Position numbers and translations under genes: made by a program. DNA of 64,000 bases from Volvox africanus (Eukaryota; Chlorophyta; Chlorophyceae; Chlamydomonadales; Volvocaceae), in the NCBI GenBank assembly GCA_030268105.1, contig BSDZ01000014.1, positions 1,505,001-1,569,000 on the forward strand, in the 5' to 3' direction. Of the stretch, positions 1-9,354 are shown piece after piece. The notes under the pieces were generated by a model. That model searched no databases. It was given only the letters and a program-made list of their open reading frames with translations, and was not told where the DNA came from. How positions within the stretch are numbered: position 1 is the first letter of the stretch; every line of letters begins with the position of its first letter.

Positions 1-3000
1 ACCTCAGCATGCATCTTGCTGCCTGAGTATGTGTCCCGACGCAACCCTTCTTTTCTGTCGGGAATGCAACGGGTCTTAAGGTTTAATCCAGGGACGGCTC
101 TTTTCCATAGCCTTGATATGGCAGGTGAGGTTGTTCAACTCCCTGGAAGCCCATACTCTGTTGACGTCTGGTTTGCTGCTCCTAAATCGGTTCAGGAGGG
201 CTTGCCTGAGACTGAACCCTGTATTTCAGTTCTCTGCTTGCCTAAAGCTGCTGCCCTGATAGGTGCTGGCGTACCTCTGATCACCGTAAGTACGGCAGGT
301 CGTACGTTCACCGCCCTAGCCGACTCTGGAGCCAGTGATGATTTCATTTCGGCATCAGTGGTTACGCAGCTTGGCCTGAAACCTAGCCCATGCTCCTGGT
401 CAGAAGTTACCCTTGCTGATGGGGGTAAGCAGGCTATCTTGGGGCAGGTTAATCTTCGTCTATCTGCAGGTCCTTTAAGGTTAAATGTCCGCCCATACGT
501 GTTGCCTGAGCTAACTGACGCTGCCACGTATATCTTGGGTTCTTCCACGCTAGCACAGTATGGGGCTGTCCTTGACTATGAGGCTAAATCTTTGCGCCTG
601 CGCAAGGGGAATCTAGTCTGCAAGGTACCCTTTACTACTGCCGGACAGCCACCAGATCAGATGACACCTGCGCCTTGCTTTAATTATGCAACCACTGCTA
701 TCTGTCAGCACACTGAACCTGAAGTTGTTGGCAGAAAAGCAGCAGTTCGCATGATTCGCAAGGGGGCCCATGCTTTACTAGTACGGCCCAAGTTGCACCT
801 GAATGCAACTTCTATCCCAGCTGATGCCACTGACCCTGAGCTTGAGGCCCTGTTACAGGAATATGCAGATATATTCCAGGAGGTCCCTGGTAAGCCTCCA
901 ATGCGGCCTGTGGATCACACCATACCTTTGGTGCCTGGTGCAGTACCCGTTTCCCGCCCCATGTATCGGCTAAGCCCCTTGGAGCTGGACGAGGTCAAAC
1001 GACAGGTTACTGAGCTGCTGAAAAAAGGTATGATACGGCCAAGCACATCCCCATACTCCGCCCCTATTCTGTTTGTGGGAAAGAAGGATGGGACTCTGAG
1101 AATGTGCATTGACTATAGGGGGTTAAATGCCGCAACAGTTAAGAACCGTTACCCCCTTCCACGTGTCGATGATCTGCTGGATAAGCTAAAAGATTCTGCA
1201 TTCTTTAGCTCTATTGACCTCCAGCAGGGGTATAATCAGATTCGTATAGCAGAATCTGACATCCCTAAAACGGCTTTCCGTACGCCGTTTGGCCATTTTG
1301 AATATACCGTCCTTAGTTTCGGACTGACGAACGCCCCTGCAACGTTCCAAGCCGTCATGGACCGCATCTTCAGGCCATACATCGACAAATTCGTCATCTG
1401 TTATCTGGACGATATCCTGGTGTTTTCAAAGACCCGTGAGGAGCACATACAACACCTCCGCCTGGTCTTTGAGGTTCTGCGGCGTGAGCAGCTGTATGCT
1501 AAGCGTTCTAAGTGCCACTGGGCACAACCACAGGTGGAGTATCTGGGGCATATAGTGTCTCAGGGTGGCATACAGATGGACCCCCGGAAAACTGCTGTTG
1601 TTCGGGATTGGCCAGTGCCCTCCAACCTTCAGGAACTGCGTAAGGTTTTGGGCCTGACCAACTACTTTCGTAAGTTCATAGAGCGCTACTCAGTCATTGC
1701 TGCACCGCTAACAAACCTCACACGTAAGGGAGCCTTCTCTTCACCTGAGGCCTGGACCCCCGCATGCCAAGAAGCTTTTGATGCTTTGAAGCGTGCTATC
1801 TCTGATGATATTATCCTGCACTTCCCTGACTACTCATTGCCGTTCCGTGTAGAGGTCATAACTGATGCATCTATACATGGGACGGGGGCAGTTCTGTTGC
1901 AGCAGGGACGCCCCATTGCATACACGAGTAAGAAGTTTTCGGGGGCTGAAACCCGTTATACCACTGGGGAACAGGAATTTCTGGCGGTCCTACATGCCTT
2001 GAAGGAATGGCGATGTTACCTTGAGGGCCGGCCTTTTGCCCTCAAGACTGATCACAAACCCCTTACGTTTCTGCAAGGTGTGCCCTCCCTTAACCGACGC
2101 CAGGCCCGCTGGATGGAATACCTGGCACGGTTTAACTTTGATTGGGAGTACCTGAGCGGCTCACTTAACATAGCTGATGCTCTCAGTAGGCACCCCTCAC
2201 TGCATGCAGCCATTCTGGCGGTAAGCACACGGAGTAGGTCTCAGGCAAAACCTAACTTCGTGCCCTCCGATTTTACCAAGCGCTTGAAACAGGCTTATGC
2301 AGCCGACCCGTGGTTCACAATTCACAACAACACGGGGCACTTGGTACAGGAGCATGGCTTATGGATCCGATCGGAAGGATCCCACCGTCAGATTGTCGTA
2401 CCTAACGATGATTCATTACGTCGTGAACTTCTCTCACGTTTTCATGACGGCCCTCTTGCTGGGCATCCGGGCTGCACGCGGTTACTAGAGCTTTTGCGGC
2501 GTCAATTCTGGTGGCCCCGCATGGCTAAGGACACCGAAAATTATGTCCTCTGTTGCGACCTGTGCCAGCGCAATAAGGCCCAGTCTGGTAAAGCACATGG
2601 GCATCTCCAACCTCTTCCTATTCCTGACGCTCCGTGGGAAAGCGTCTCTATGGACTTTATTGTTGCGCTGCCCAAAACTGAGGGAGGATACGATGCCGTG
2701 CTGGTCCTGGTCGACCGTTTCACCAAGATGGTCCACCTGGCCCCCACGACATCATCCTGCACAGCTGAGCAAACGGCCCGTCTATTTTTCGACAATGTGG
2801 TACGTTTGCATGGGGTCCCCAAGTCCGTGGTATCTGACCGCGGCACTCAATTTGCAAGTAAGTTTTGGGGCGCCCTGGGGACTCTGGTAGGAATGCGGGT
2901 GAACCTGTCCACCGCCTACCACCCCCAATCTGATGGGCAAACAGAGCGTGTTAACCGTGTCCTGGGTGATATGCTTCGTAACTTTGCAGGACGCACCCCT

Positions 3001-3750
3001 ACTGCATGGGATACCTACCTAGCCGCTGCTGAGTTTGCCATTAATAACGCTACTAACCGGTCCGTTGGTAATAGTCCGTTTTTCCTGAATTACGGTTTTA
3101 ACCCTGCTTTGCCTGTTTGGCGGGAGTTGGACGTAAATGTTCCAGCTGCAAAAACGTTTGCTAAGTCTTTCGTGTCCCGACTAACTGACGCTAAAGCTTG
3201 CCTGGAAGCTGCACAGCAACGGGCTATGGACTATTATAACAAATCCAAAAAGGACGTCACATTCACCAAGGGCCAGCTGGTTATGTTGAGCACGAAGAAC
3301 CTTCGTTCCCTGGCTGATGGGTCTCGCAAGTTATTACCGCGCTTTGTGGGGCCTTATCCTGTCGTACGCATGGTAGGGTCGGTGGCTGTAGAGTTACAAC
3401 TCCCATCTGACCTACGCATTCATCCCACATTTCATGTATCTCTCGTACGTCCATATCGGGGTACTCTGCCTGAGGCTAACGATAGCATCCCTCCTGTTAC
3501 GGAAGCTAATCCCTCTACCTGGTTATCGGGTAAGCAGACCCTGTATGCTGTCGAACGTATCCTAGATTACCGTGTACGACGTGTTGGCAAGGGCAGGCAT
3601 AAGCGCAATGTGCATGAGTACCTGGTTAAATGGTCTGGGTATTCATCTGAGCACAATAGCTGGGAACCGGCTCGTAACTTCACCCCTGACATGAAACCCC
3701 TGCTTGATGAAGCTAGGCTGCGGGCACAGTCTAAGGACGGACCTCTCTGA
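1..3750 (+). CDS. pol: Ty3/gypsy Pol polyprotein, element 1 (5'-partial)
   Basis: The frame is open from base 1 to the TGA at 3748-3750. Numbering codons from the TTG at 16, the domains are: aspartic protease with a DSGAS active site (D103; the array copies have DTGAS), reverse transcriptase with YLDD at 463-466, RNase H (TDAS, then TDHKPL), an HHCC zinc-binding integrase head, the integrase core D880, D941 and E977 with 35 residues between the last two, and a C-terminal chromodomain ending in SWEPARNF. In this family the polyprotein is cut by its own protease and copies and inserts the element; chromodomains usually steer integration to marked histones. No frameshift or stop was seen and every catalytic residue checked is present, so this copy may be recent. 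The roughly 95 residues before the protease match the array elements (FNPGT/FEPGT, YSVDVW) but I recognise no domain there. Confidence 0.93.
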   Translation, partial: TSACILLPEYVSRRNPSFLSGMQRVLRFNPGTALFHSLDMAGEVVQLPGSPYSVDVWFAAPKSVQEGLPETEPCISVLCLPKAAALIGAGVPLITVSTAGRTFTALADSGASDDFISASVVTQLGLKPSPCSWSEVTLADGGKQAILGQVNLRLSAGPLRLNVRPYVLPELTDAATYILGSSTLAQYGAVLDYEAKSLRLRKGNLVCKVPFTTAGQPPDQMTPAPCFNYATTAICQHTEPEVVGRKAAVRMIRKGAHALLVRPKLHLNATSIPADATDPELEALLQEYADIFQEVPGKPPMRPVDHTIPLVPGAVPVSRPMYRLSPLELDEVKRQVTELLKKGMIRPSTSPYSAPILFVGKKDGTLRMCIDYRGLNAATVKNRYPLPRVDDLLDKLKDSAFFSSIDLQQGYNQIRIAESDIPKTAFRTPFGHFEYTVLSFGLTNAPATFQAVMDRIFRPYIDKFVICYLDDILVFSKTREEHIQHLRLVFEVLRREQLYAKRSKCHWAQPQVEYLGHIVSQGGIQMDPRKTAVVRDWPVPSNLQELRKVLGLTNYFRKFIERYSVIAAPLTNLTRKGAFSSPEAWTPACQEAFDALKRAISDDIILHFPDYSLPFRVEVITDASIHGTGAVLLQQGRPIAYTSKKFSGAETRYTTGEQEFLAVLHALKEWRCYLEGRPFALKTDHKPLTFLQGVPSLNRRQARWMEYLARFNFDWEYLSGSLNIADALSRHPSLHAAILAVSTRSRSQAKPNFVPSDFTKRLKQAYAADPWFTIHNNTGHLVQEHGLWIRSEGSHRQIVVPNDDSLRRELLSRFHDGPLAGHPGCTRLLELLRRQFWWPRMAKDTENYVLCCDLCQRNKAQSGKAHGHLQPLPIPDAPWESVSMDFIVALPKTEGGYDAVLVLVDRFTKMVHLAPTTSSCTAEQTARLFFDNVVRLHGVPKSVVSDRGTQFASKFWGALGTLVGMRVNLSTAYHPQSDGQTERVNRVLGDMLRNFAGRTPTAWDTYLAAAEFAINNATNRSVGNSPFFLNYGFNPALPVWRELDVNVPAAKTFAKSFVSRLTDAKACLEAAQQRAMDYYNKSKKDVTFTKGQLVMLSTKNLRSLADGSRKLLPRFVGPYPVVRMVGSVAVELQLPSDLRIHPTFHVSLVRPYRGTLPEANDSIPPVTEANPSTWLSGKQTLYAVERILDYRVRRVGKGRHKRNVHEYLVKWSGYSSEHNSWEPARNFTPDMKPLLDEARLRAQSKDGPL

Positions 3751-3819
3751 CGCTGTCCTACTTCAACCTGTCTGCTCTCTTCTTATGCATCGGGACGCTG
3801 CATCTAGAGGGGGAACAAT

Positions 3820-4242
3820 TGTTGTATCCTTAATGCATTTCGGTAATTCATTAAGATATAATAATTATCTGTTTATTATTTTATAATATAATATATTTAA
3901 TTATCATATTAACTGTTTCATGTTTCCATCTGGCATTCGATTTGTGGATTTGGTCTCGGCTGTCGACGACCAATACTAACCGACTTCCTGAAACATCCGA
4001 ACCTGTCGGTTACTCCATAACCTGTATGGAATGGGCCATTTACCGCCTGAATGGTAAATGGTGGAACATCTGGTTCCTGGTTCACTGAATCTCCGGTTGT
4101 AGTGGTGACTTCTGAAGGTCACGCCCGGTTTGAGGCCTTATGGTCTCTCAAGTACGACCTAGTCGGCGGCTCTACTTAATCGGGCTCTGGCACAACAACC
4201 GGTATCTTTTGATACCACCCTTCGTGGGTACCATATACAACA
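3820..4242 (+). repeat. 3' LTR of element 1 (423 bp)
   Basis: It begins TGTTGTAT just after a purine tract and ends ATACAACA, a perfect 8-bp terminal inverted repeat. The right limit is confirmed because sequence homologous to the RT gene of the second family resumes at 4243. The LTR is AT-rich near 3840-3915 and shares only its terminal bases with the LTRs of the other family. It should hold the poly(A) site of element 1. Confidence 0.88.
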
Positions 4243-6871
4243 GGGACCTTACGCATGTGCATCGATTACCGGGGGTTGAATGCGAGTACGGTGAAAAATC
4301 GCTACCCTTTGCCACGCGTTGACGACCTGTTGGATAAGCTGAAGGGATCGGCTTATTTTTCCTCGATTGACTTGCAACAGGGCTATAATCAGATTTGCAT
4401 CGCTGCCTCTGATATTCCGAAAACCGCTTTTCGGACGCCCTTCAGTCACTTCAAGTATACGGTTCTATCGTTTGGTTTGACTAATGCCCCTGCGACGTTT
4501 CAGGCGGTTATGGACCGAATGTTTAGGCCGTTTATCGACAGGTTCGTTGTTTGCTACCTGGATGACATCTTGGTTTATTCTAAGACGCGCGAGGAGCACT
4601 TGGAGCATCTTCGGCTCGTGCTCGACGTTATGAGGCGGGAACAATTGTTTGCTAAACGCGCCAAATGCTTTTGGGCGCAGCCTCAGGTGGAATATTTAGG
4701 CCACATTGTGTCGGCCACTGGTGTGAAGATGGACCCACGGAAGGTCGCCGTGGTTCGCGATTGGCCCGCGCCTCAGAACCTCACGGAGCTGCATAAGTTC
4801 CTTGGCTTGACCAATTATTTCCGGAAGTTCATTGAAAAATATTCCATCATTGCGGCCCCGCTTACTAACTTAACTCGCAAAGGCGTTTTCGTTTCGCTCG
4901 AGTCGTGGACGTCGCAATGCCAGCGGGCATTCGAAGAGCTCAAACGAACCGTTGCCGAAGATGTCACCCTTGCATTCCCTGATTACTCGTTGCCGTTTCG
5001 TGTTGAGGTAGTGTCTGATGCCTCAATATTTGGAAGCGGCGCTGTATTGTTACAGGAAGGGCGACCGATCGCCTTCATGAGTAAGAAGTTTTCTGGTGCG
5101 GAGATTCGCTACACCACCGGGGAACAGGAGCTTCTGGCAGTGCTGCATGCGCGAGGGATGCCCATTTACTTTAAAGACTGACCACAAGCCCCTAACGTTT
5201 TTGCAAAGCGTTCCGACGTTGAACCGCCGTCAGGCTAGGTGGATGGAATACCTAGCTAGGTTCGACTGCACCTGGGAGTACATTTCTGGTAAACTGAATA
5301 TTGCCGATGCTCTCAGTCGACATCCGTCGCTACACGCTGCAATTCTAGCAGCGCCCGTCGTACGACCACATAACGAGGAGGTGCTGATCACGATGGACCT
5401 CGCGGAGCGGTTGAAGGTTGCCTACAACGCAGATGCCTGGTTCTCGGAGCCGGCTAATGTAGAAAACCTTCACAAGCAGAATGGCCTTTGGCTACGGACG
5501 GAGGGTGCAGCTACGCAAATCATCGTTCCGAACGATGACGCGCTACGCTACGACATCCTTGCGCGGTTCCACGAGGACCCGTTAGCAGGACACCCTGGTA
5601 GCAAGCGATTGATCGACTTGGTGCAATGTTCCTTTTGGTGGCCTCGTTTGGCTAACGATGCGGCGAACTTCGTACAGACATGCAGTCTGTGCCAGCGCAA
5701 TAAGGCTTTGTCCGGTAAGGGTCATGGGTTGTTGCAACCGTTGCCTGTCCCGGATGCGCCTTGGGAAAGTGCTTCCATGGACTTCGTAGTCGCGCTGCCC
5801 AAAACTGAGGGGGGATATGATGCGGTGTTCGTAATGGTCGATCGCCTGACTAAGATGGTCCACCTAGCACCATGCACATCATCCTGCACGGCTGAACAAA
5901 CCGCACGTTTGTTTTTCGACAATGTGGTTCGGTTACACGGGGTTCCCAAAAACGTGATCTCAGACCGCGGTGGACAGTTCACGTCTAAGTTTTGGGAAGC
6001 GCTCTGCAAGCTAGTTGGCATGCGTGTCAACCTGAGCACAGCGTACCACCCGCAGACTGATGGTCAAACTGAACGCACAAACCGCACGTTGGGTGATATG
6101 TTGCGCAATTATGCTGGTCGCACACCACTCGTTTGGGATACATATTCGACTGCGGCAGAACTCGGGCTTAACAACGCTGTTAACCGCTCTACAGGCAAAA
6201 ATTCGTTCTTTCTTAACTACGGATTTCATCCCGCGCTACCCGTGTGGCGTGAGTTGGAAGTGAACGTGCCTGCTGCTAAACTTTTTGCCAAGTCTTTTAT
6301 GTCCCGAATCACAGACGCGAAGTCGTGTTTGGACGCGGCGCAGCAACGAACGACGGAATACTACAACAAATCCAAGCAGGATGTGACGTTTTCGGAAGGG
6401 CAACTCGTGTTGCTAAGCACCAAGAACTTGCGTTCCTTGGCCGACGGATCCCGAAAACTCTTACCCCGCTGGATTGGTCCGTATCCTGTCATGCGCATGG
6501 TTGGGAATGTGGCTGTGGAGCTTGCATTGCCCGCTGATATGACCATTCACCCCACGTTTCACGTATCGCTTGTCCGTCCTTATCGTGGTACGGAACCCGT
6601 CCCTGAGCCTACTAACGCCCCCACAGCGATCGAACCAGTTCCCGAGACCTGGATCGCTGGTAAACAGAAGTTTTACGATGTGGAGCGGGTGTTAGATTAT
6701 CACGCGCGTCGTGTGGGCCGACACCGACGTAAGCGGACAGTACACGAGTACTTGGTCAAGTGGACAGGGTATACCAGCGAGCACAACTCATGGGACCCGG
6801 CACGCAACTTCTCGCAGGACATGAAGCCCCTGCTCGAGGAAGCCCGCAAACGTGCCACACAAGCCCAATGA
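4243..6871 (+). pseudogene. pol: Ty3/gypsy pol fragment, element 2, frameshifted
   Basis: The fragment opens at the RT stretch [13 protein letters not shown] (the start codon is lost to the insertion) and runs through YLDD and the first RNase H motif. Near 5151 about 23 nt are missing compared with the array copies, between LAVLHA and the EGRPFTLK region. This shifts the frame, and the first frame stops at 5181. The second frame reads on from about 5152 through RNase H, the zinc-binding head, the integrase core and the chromodomain to the TGA at 6869-6871. Several substitutions at positions constant in the intact copies (for example LGLNNA for FALNNA) fit relaxed selection. It cannot make a full Pol by itself. 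Confidence 0.9.
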
Positions 6872-6930
6872 CCCTTGCAGTTGATGCTGTATGAAGCAGC
6901 GAGGACGCTGCATACGGGAGGGGGGATAAT

Positions 6931-7907
6931 TGTTGTGCTACGGTTCGTTTCCCGCCGATGCGTAGGTCAATGCGACCCTACGAGGCGAAGTGTTATCTTG
7001 ATGAATGCATGAATGACTATTGCATATGAATGAACCTGCATGATATAGATGTATTCGCATACATTTATATATGCATTTGGCATCACATCGCATCATGGCA
7101 AATCCGCCTAGCATGCATGAAATACCGAATCATTGAAGTGCGCATTATGCTCGTGCTATGAAACTATAAGTAATTATTTGATATAATATTACTTCATTAC
7201 AGCACACGTTGAGAGCGCCGCACTCATCGCGATGCATGCCTTGCAACCGAATATCGTTATTCGGACCCTTGCATCATGCGAATGCCGGAAAGGCTTATAC
7301 GTTGTTATACATGAACATCGCCTATACGCAGTAGGGTTGTCACACTTAGGATCGGCCTCCTAGTGTGAATCGTACGACATTGCGATGCTGCGAGTATAAC
7401 AGATGCGAGGACGGCTAAGCAAAGCGCCCAGCGCCCTCTGTTGAAGTCAGCAAAGCGCCCGGCCCCTCCCTGGGCCGTATTACTTGCTCTGACATTCTTT
7501 TCGTATATGAGTGTTGCTCACATTCCAACAGAATCGTACGGCATCACGATGCTACGAGTATAACAGATGCGAGGACGGCTAAGCAAGAGAAGAGATTTGA
7601 CACCGGAGAACACTCGTGTGTTCTACGCTATTATTACTATACGCTATTCTACTTAGCCCGAGCTAAGCCTAAACTTCGCTATTCACCGCCGCGTGATGAT
7701 TGCTTGCTTCCGGCGCTGACGGCGATTACGTCCATTGCACCGCTTCGATCTGTAAGACTGTAAGTTATATCTCTTCTTGTTTGAAGTCTTCCGCTGTCTC
7801 TGTTTGCTCGCGCTTGTCTTGCTGTACTTGCAAGTGCTCGCGCATTGGTGTCGCAAGCCTTCAGACGTGCAGATACTGATGAGCAAACATGAAGGAGAGG
7901 TACAACA
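6931..7907 (+). repeat. 3' LTR of element 2 (977 bp)
   Basis: It begins TGTTGTGC after a purine tract (about 6918-6926) and ends GTACAACA. It is the same family as the 824-bp array LTRs in opposite orientation, but longer because of an internal insertion with a local duplication near 7367-7586. It keeps a 7-bp hairpin at 7247-7264 (CCGAATA, loop TCGT, TATTCGG) whose stem differs from the array LTRs by a paired change. A second palindrome present in the array LTRs is eroded here. Confidence 0.87.
7367..7586 (+). repeat. Duplicated 56-bp LTR segment flanking a 108-bp insert
   Basis: Two diverged copies of one LTR segment (7367-7422 and 7531-7586, both starting GAATCGTACG and ending near GGCTAAGCAA) flank an insert at 7423-7530 that the array LTRs lack. 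The right part of the insert, from about 7443, matches the repeat at 33100-33183. The two flanking copies differ at about four bases, so the duplication is not fresh. Confidence 0.8.
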
Positions 7908-8230
7908 CTATCTATCGGATAGATGACACGATTTCTATGGCCCTAGATTTGCTTGCTTGCTTGGTGCCCCAGCAGATATCACCAACTGTATATATATATA
8001 TATATATATATCCTAGGGCATATGTAGATATACCCTATATATGTGTGTGTGTGTACACACAAACGCACTTTTTACATCATCACCAGCTCAACACGTCTTT
8101 GGGACAATCCTGTTTGAATGGCTGGTTAGCGGTTAGTGGTAAGTAACTGCCTATGATGAAATGTCCCAGCTAGCTTGTTCTATAGCCGCCGTTTCGCACC
8201 ATGATACGAGGACCCAAGCAAGCAAGCACA
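7908..8230. other. Gene-free spacer between element 2 and the CACTA element
   Basis: Unique sequence with no open frame I would call a gene. It contains a (TA)n tract at about 7989-8011 and a short TG/AC-rich run at 8040-8060. The three bases before the CACTA terminus (8228-8230) are ACA, the left target duplication of that transposon. Confidence 0.6.
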
Positions 8231-8251
8231 CACTATAACAAGGAATTCGTG
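8231..8251 (+). repeat. CACTA left terminal inverted repeat
   Basis: Starts CACTATAACAA and continues into an ATTCGTG match with the inverted right end. ACA precedes it at 8228-8230. Confidence 0.82.
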
Positions 8252-8471
8252 TGTTAGCTCGCGTTAGGCTCGCGTTAGGGACCCCTAACGCAAGCCTAAC
8301 GCAAGCTTAACGCGAACTAACGCGAGCTAACGCAAAGCCTTACACAAATCAAACGCATTGCGTCATTGCTTGCGTATCGCTAACGCACCTCTAACACACC
8401 TAACGCAATCGCAAATAAACTTTTTTGGGAGGGAACGAAAATGTTTGCATTTACTTTGTGTTAGCTAACGC
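8250..8471. repeat. Subterminal CTAACGC/GCGTTAG repeat cluster, left
   Basis: More than ten irregularly spaced copies of the word CTAACGC or its complement. Two GCGTTAG copies at about 8259-8278 face a run of CTAACGC from 8284, so the segment can fold into a hairpin. The retrotransposon array interrupts this cluster at 8471, and the cluster resumes at 29237. Confidence 0.8.
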
Positions 8472-9295
8472 TGTTGTACCTCTCGTTCGCGTTTGCTCAT
8501 AAGTATCTGCACGTCTGGAGACTATCGACACCGATGCGCGAGCACTTGCAAGTATAGCAAGGCAAGCGAGAGCAAACAGAGACAGCGGAAGACTTCAAGA
8601 CGAAGAGAGATATAACTTACGGTCTTACAGATCGGAATGATGCAATGGGCGAAATCGCCGTCAGCGCTGGAAGCAAGCAATCATCACGCGGCGGTGATTA
8701 GCGAAGTTCAGGCTTAGCTCGGGCTAAGTAGAATATCGTATAGAAATAGTAATGTAGAACACACAAGTGTTCCCCGGTATCGAATGTCTTGTCTTGCTTA
8801 GCCGTCCTCGCATCTGTTATACTCGCAGCATCGCAATGCCGTACGATTCACATCAGGAGGCCGATCCTAGATGTGACAACCCTACTGCGTCTAGGCGATG
8901 TCTACGCATAACAACGTATAAGCCTTTCCGGCATTCGCATGATGCAAGGGTCCGGATAACGATATCCGGTTGCAGGGCATGTATCGCGACAAGGGCGGCG
9001 CTCTCAACGTGTGCTTAAATGAAGTAATATTATATCAGATAATATTACTTATCGTTTCGTAGCACGAGCATAATGCGCACTTCAATGATTCGGTCATTCA
9101 TGCATGCTAGGCGGATTTGCCATGATGCGATGTCGCGATGGATAATGACAACATGCCAGATGCATATATAAATGTATACGAATACATTTATATCATGCAG
9201 ATTCATTCATATGTAATGCGTTCATCACAAAAGCACTTCGCCTCGTAGGATCGCGTCGACCTACGCGTCGGCGGGAAATGAACCGTAGCACAACA
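8472..9295 (-). repeat. LTR A (824 bp), outer 3' LTR of the array
   Basis: Bounded by TGTTGTAC at the left and GCACAACA at the right. It has perfect or near-perfect palindromes at 8952-8969 (CCGGATA, loop ACGA, TATCCGG), 9022-9050 (11-bp arms, 7-base loop) and about 9166-9193 (12-bp arms containing TATAAAT). Left diagnostic bases (8489 G, 8668 T, 8687 C) differ from all the other LTRs; right diagnostic bases match LTRs B and C. Confidence 0.94.
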
Positions 9296-9310
9296 ATTAT
9301 CCCCCCTCCC
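9296..9310 (-). other. Polypurine tract of array unit 1
   Basis: Read on the - strand it is GGGAGGGGGGATAAT, directly before the 3' LTR; it should prime plus-strand DNA synthesis. The same tract lies at 15943-15957 and 22590-22604. Confidence 0.85.
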
Positions 9311-9354
9311 GTATGCAGCGTCCTCGCTGCATCATACAGCATCGACTGCAGGGG

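Larger units (their letters stand above)
1..4242 (+). mobile_element. Ty3/gypsy chromovirus element 1 (5' part outside window)
   Basis: LTR retrotransposon entering from the left edge: the pol gene (1-3750), a purine tract at about 3806-3814 and a complete 3' LTR (3820-4242). The order protease, reverse transcriptase, RNase H, integrase, chromodomain is that of Ty3/gypsy chromoviruses. The sequence right after the LTR (from 4243, starting GGGAC) is the interior of another element's reverse transcriptase gene, so this copy is nested inside element 2. The 5' LTR, gag and the matching target duplication lie outside the window. Confidence 0.93.
4243..7907 (+). mobile_element. Ty3/gypsy element 2, 3' half, split by element 1
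   Basis: Right-hand part of a retrotransposon of the same family as the large array to the right, but on the + strand. It starts abruptly in the RT coding region where element 1 inserted, and ends with a 3' LTR at 6931-7907. Its translated protein is almost the same as the array pol, but the nucleotide sequence and LTR have diverged more, so it is older than the array copies. Its 5' half should lie to the left of element 1, outside the window. Confidence 0.9.

Noticed and set aside
7876..7895. CTGATGAG followed by GAA near the LTR end, resembling a hammerhead ribozyme core
   Set aside because: The array LTRs have CTTATGAG at the same place, there is no complete GAAA core and no flanking stems; it is a point mutation in one copy.
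8250..8471. Possible CRISPR-like or satellite array (repeated CTAACGC words)
   Set aside because: The words are short, irregularly spaced and in both orientations, as in subterminal repeats of a transposon; there are no uniform spacers.
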